Shown one piece after another: positions 40,724 to 43,144 of a stretch of DNA of 43,144 nucleotides. The notes under the pieces are model-generated. The model searched no databases. It was not told where the DNA came from and saw nothing but the letters and a program-made list of their open reading frames with translations. A program made the position numbers and the translations under genes. Source of the DNA: Saccharofermentans sp. Lineage in GTDB: Bacteria > Bacillota > Clostridia > Saccharofermentanales > Saccharofermentanaceae. Each line of letters opens with the position of its first letter. Within the stretch, counting starts at the first letter, position 1. Location: NCBI GenBank assembly GCA_016292215.1, contig JAEFBB010000020.1:1-43144 (forward strand), given 5' to 3'.

Positions 40724-42973
40724 TCAGTCTCCGAAATGAACATCGGTCGGAACGCCCATATTTGTTGAACGTTCGCTTAAGCTGTCGAGCTTTCTGTCCT
40801 GTTCGCTTGCGCGGTTCTTCTTCTCCTGGTTGGAGTACTGGGTAACCGTGCAAAGATAGAGATGGTCTGCGCCAAACTCGTCCTTTATGCTCGCGGATAT
40901 CTGTCTGAACGACTGTGAGTTCTTAAGGTTGGATAGAAGCTTCATGTCGTTGTCTTCAAATACGACGTATGCCGAATCGCCTTCTTTCCTGAGCTTTGTG
41001 CGTTCAAGGATGACCGCGATGTTCTCGTTGGTGCCGTGAAGCCTGGATGTGACATTAGTCCATCTGACTGCGAGATCTGCATCCTCACCTGTGAAGGAAG
41101 GTGCTCTCACAGAATCCTTAGAAGGACCGTCAACGATGAGTCCGCTTCTCTCGGTCTGTGCTACCAGCTGTGAACGGGGCTTCTCCGGAACAGTCCTCTC
41201 AGGCTCTTTTGAAGCTGTTTCCTTAACATCAAGATCACCTGCAAGATCTGCGAGGAAAGAAGATGAAAGTCCTGAGAAAATGCCCTTGGAAGAGCCTTCA
41301 TTATCATAAGAAGACGGAGCTGAAGATTCTTCAGGCTCATCAAGACCGAAGCTCAGCTGGGCTTCAGGCTCTTCGGGAATATATGAGAATATCGTGGGCT
41401 CATCAGGCTCGTCCGCAGGATCCGTTGCAGGGATATAAGCATCGTCGGGATCATCAGAAGGCTCGTTGTCTTCTGCCGGTGAAGGATCTGCAGGGATCTC
41501 CTGCCTGATAGCAAAAACAGACTCGACGGGAGTCTTGGGTGCTTCCTCTGCGCTGTCCTTGGCTGCCGCGGTAAATGAGAATGTGCCTGAAGGCGCGGCA
41601 GAAGGCTGCGGCCTGTAGGGAGCAGGTGCAGCAGACGGCTTGGGCCTGTAAGGCTCGGGTGCCGTTAAAGCAGGCTTTGCTTCATCCTTTTCGGGCTCTT
41701 CGGCAGGCTTGTCTTCTGTATTTTCAGTTTTTGCGGGCTCTGCTTCAGTCTTGACCTCCGCATCGTCCTTTTTGCTCTCGTAAGAGGGCTTTTCGTCACT
41801 GAAAGTGATCTCTTTAGCCTTCTCTGCCTGCTTCTTCTCAAAGTCAGGGATGACGATGGGAGTAACGGGGAGTGAAGACTTTCTTCCGCAAAGGCGCATT
41901 AGCATAAGCTCGAAGCTCGTCGCGATATCGGGCGACTTGCGGAGCTCGGCGTACTCCTTGGAAAGATAGCTGATATATCCGGTCAATGTATCGGCGCTGA
42001 CCTTGGCGGCAGTCTGATACATATCCTTTATGGTCTCTTTGGGGTAGGGCAGATAGATAACAGGATCTGCCTTGACTCTGATGATCAAAAGGTCTCTGAA
42101 ATAACTTGCGAGATCAAGCGTGAAGCGGACCTGGTTCTTGCCTGAGTTATTGAGGATCTCGCAAAGGTCGATGAGCTCATCAAAGCGCGCGTCAATAAGG
42201 CAGTTGGCCATCTTGAAGAGGAAGGAACTGTCTACCGTGCCGGTGATCCTCTCAACGTCCTGGGAGCTGATCTCCTTGTCTCCTCCGGAGATGGCAGAGA
42301 TCTGGTCTAAAAGTGACAGCGCGTCTCTCAAGGCGCCGTCAGATCTGGATGCGATGAGCCTTAATGCGTCTTCGGAAGCCCTGATGCCGGACTTGCCGCA
42401 GACTTCTCTTAATCTTCCTGAGATAAGGTCTATGGGGATCCTCTTGAAGTCGTATCTCTGGCAGCGCGAGATGATGGTCGCCGGGATCTTGTCTGATTCT
42501 GTCGTCGCGAAAACGAAGATGACATGCTTCGGAGGCTCCTCGATGGTCTTAAGGAGGGCATTGAAAGCACCCTTTGAGAGCATGTGGACCTCGTCGATGA
42601 TGTAAACCTTATATGTAGTCCTCGTAGGAGCGAAGTTTACTTCCTGAAGGATAGGCCTGATGTCGTCAACTCCGTTATTGGAAGCGGCGTCCATCTCGGT
42701 GACGTCTAAGATAGAGCCGTCAAGGATACCCTTACATGTGGGGCACTCGTTGCACGGATTACCGTTAACGGGGTGCTCGCAGTTGACCGCGCGGGCAAAG
42801 ATCTTAGCGATCGTGGTCTTGCCCGTACCATGCTGGCCGCAGAAAAGATACGCGTGAGCGAGCTTCTTTGCAATGACAGATTGCCTTAAAGCACCGACAG
42901 CAGCCTCCTGGCCGACAACGTCATCGAATGTCAGAGGTCTGTACTGTCTGTAGAGAACGACATGATCTTCCAT
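40724..42973 (-). CDS. dnaX: DNA polymerase III gamma/tau subunit
   Basis: A 749-residue clamp-loader ATPase. RPLTFDDVVGQEAAVGALRQ, Walker A GQHGTGKTTIAK, four zinc-binding Cys (CEHPVNGNPCNECPTC), DEVHML and SRCQRYDFKRI are all present. A long acidic/Pro-rich linker (about residues 395-610, with a tandem YRPKPSAAP/YRPQPSAAP) precedes a C-terminal domain. AAGGGA lies 6 bases before the ATG at 42973; 30 residues upstream in frame lack a ribosome site and run into the SRP RNA terminator. I saw no obvious frameshift run for a short gamma form. Confidence 0.95.
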   Translation of the reverse strand: MEDHVVLYRQYRPLTFDDVVGQEAAVGALRQSVIAKKLAHAYLFCGQHGTGKTTIAKIFARAVNCEHPVNGNPCNECPTCKGILDGSILDVTEMDAASNNGVDDIRPILQEVNFAPTRTTYKVYIIDEVHMLSKGAFNALLKTIEEPPKHVIFVFATTESDKIPATIISRCQRYDFKRIPIDLISGRLREVCGKSGIRASEDALRLIASRSDGALRDALSLLDQISAISGGDKEISSQDVERITGTVDSSFLFKMANCLIDARFDELIDLCEILNNSGKNQVRFTLDLASYFRDLLIIRVKADPVIYLPYPKETIKDMYQTAAKVSADTLTGYISYLSKEYAELRKSPDIATSFELMLMRLCGRKSSLPVTPIVIPDFEKKQAEKAKEITFSDEKPSYESKKDDAEVKTEAEPAKTENTEDKPAEEPEKDEAKPALTAPEPYRPKPSAAPAPYRPQPSAAPSGTFSFTAAAKDSAEEAPKTPVESVFAIRQEIPADPSPAEDNEPSDDPDDAYIPATDPADEPDEPTIFSYIPEEPEAQLSFGLDEPEESSAPSSYDNEGSSKGIFSGLSSSFLADLAGDLDVKETASKEPERTVPEKPRSQLVAQTERSGLIVDGPSKDSVRAPSFTGEDADLAVRWTNVTSRLHGTNENIAVILERTKLRKEGDSAYVVFEDNDMKLLSNLKNSQSFRQISASIKDEFGADHLYLCTVTQYSNQEKKNRASEQDRKLDSLSERSTNMGVPTDVHFGD

Positions 42974-43009
42974 AATTAATCCCTTGAGCTGAATAATAAA
43001 GCCTAAAAT

Positions 43010-43032
43010 AAAAAAGTCCGTCCCGCCCGAAC
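43010..43032 (-). terminator. terminator of the SRP RNA gene
   Basis: On the minus strand GTTCG/CGGAC (one G-T pair) with a GGCGGGA loop, followed by TTTTTTATTTT. Confidence 0.75.
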
Positions 43033-43033
43033 T

Positions 43034-43144
43034 GCCGTCGGTAAGGCTTGACCCGCGGCGCACTCCGTAAACCGCTTACTGCTGCTTCCTTCCGGACCTG
43101 ACAGGGTTCACAGCCCGAAATCGCACGGGACCTTGGCCGGCGGC
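43034..43144 (-). ncRNA. ffs: signal recognition particle RNA (may continue past the right edge)
   Basis: On the minus strand the apical loop AGGTCCGGAAGGAAGCAGC (43081-43099) is the SRP RNA hallmark. The flanks fold into the usual long hairpin, and the ends GCCG/CGGC (43144 pairing with 43034) close it. About 111 nt are visible. Gram-positive SRP RNAs can be longer, with an Alu domain, so the 5' end may lie outside the window. It guides ribosomes making membrane proteins to the membrane together with Ffh. The position just upstream of dnaX is conserved in many Gram-positives. Confidence 0.93.

Noticed and set aside
41200..41800. Possible programmed frameshift site in dnaX
   Set aside because: Only short A-runs (five A) in the linker; no A-AAA-AAG heptamer with a following hairpin was seen.
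40724..43144. N-terminal extension of dnaX to 43063
   Set aside because: The extra 30 residues have no ribosome site and are read through the SRP RNA terminator and the 3' end of the RNA.
1..43144. CRISPR arrays, tRNA genes, insertion sequences or phage genes
   Set aside because: No regularly spaced repeats, tRNA-like cloverleaf with a conserved TTCRA arm, transposase motif or phage protein was seen on reading both strands.

Overview
The window looks like the chromosome of an anaerobic Clostridia member (Bacillota), probably a gut or rumen species. The evidence is a SCIFF peptide with its radical SAM maturase, IorAB with a phenylacetate-CoA ligase, a BlaI/M56 regulatory pair, strong AGGAGG-type ribosome sites, occasional TTG starts, and the Gram-positive order SRP RNA - dnaX - ybaB - recR - rqcP - divIC. 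The organism assignment is inference. I saw no tRNA, rRNA, insertion sequence, phage gene or CRISPR array.

Layout. 1-4.5 kb: a partial small gene, an ATPPase-only GMP synthase, pyruvate kinase and a GT-C-like membrane protein. 4.6-10.1 kb: an unusual four-gene operon of two sugar-type ABC permeases, a large membrane-fusion/adaptor protein and a MacB-periplasmic-core-like protein, with no ATPase or binding protein. 10.1-11.2 kb: a transglutaminase-like lipoprotein. 11.2-15.9 kb: iorA-iorB-hotdog thioesterase-paaK-ACT, an operon linking aryl acids, aryl-CoAs and 2-oxo acids. 15.9-18.5 kb: a polysaccharide O-acetylation pair (AlgX/J-like protein and MBOAT). 18.6-22 kb: a sodium:solute symporter and an acyl-CoA ligase. 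22-25.8 kb: a heterodimeric ABC exporter. 25.9-27.7 kb: two unrelated lipoproteins transcribed divergently. 27.8-29.4 kb: scfA/scfB (SCIFF ranthipeptide). 29.4-30.8 kb: an Orn/Lys/Arg decarboxylase.

30.9-36.1 kb is the most interesting block. A BlaI-type repressor and an M56 (BlaR1-like) membrane protease are followed by a large lipoprotein. The promoters in front of the repressor and in front of the lipoprotein carry the same TTCTACA-N2-TGTAGAA operator, one copy in the first and three in the second. The extracellular C-terminal domain of the protease is repeated twice in the lipoprotein. The protease has no penicillin-binding sensor domain. This looks like a self-contained sensing system in which sensor and regulated output share a domain.

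36.2-43.1 kb: a zinc-ribbon protein with a degenerate HD domain, a small conserved protein next to a BaiN/HI0933-type flavoprotein, then the minus-strand housekeeping cluster divIC, rqcP, recR, ybaB, dnaX and the SRP RNA at the right edge.
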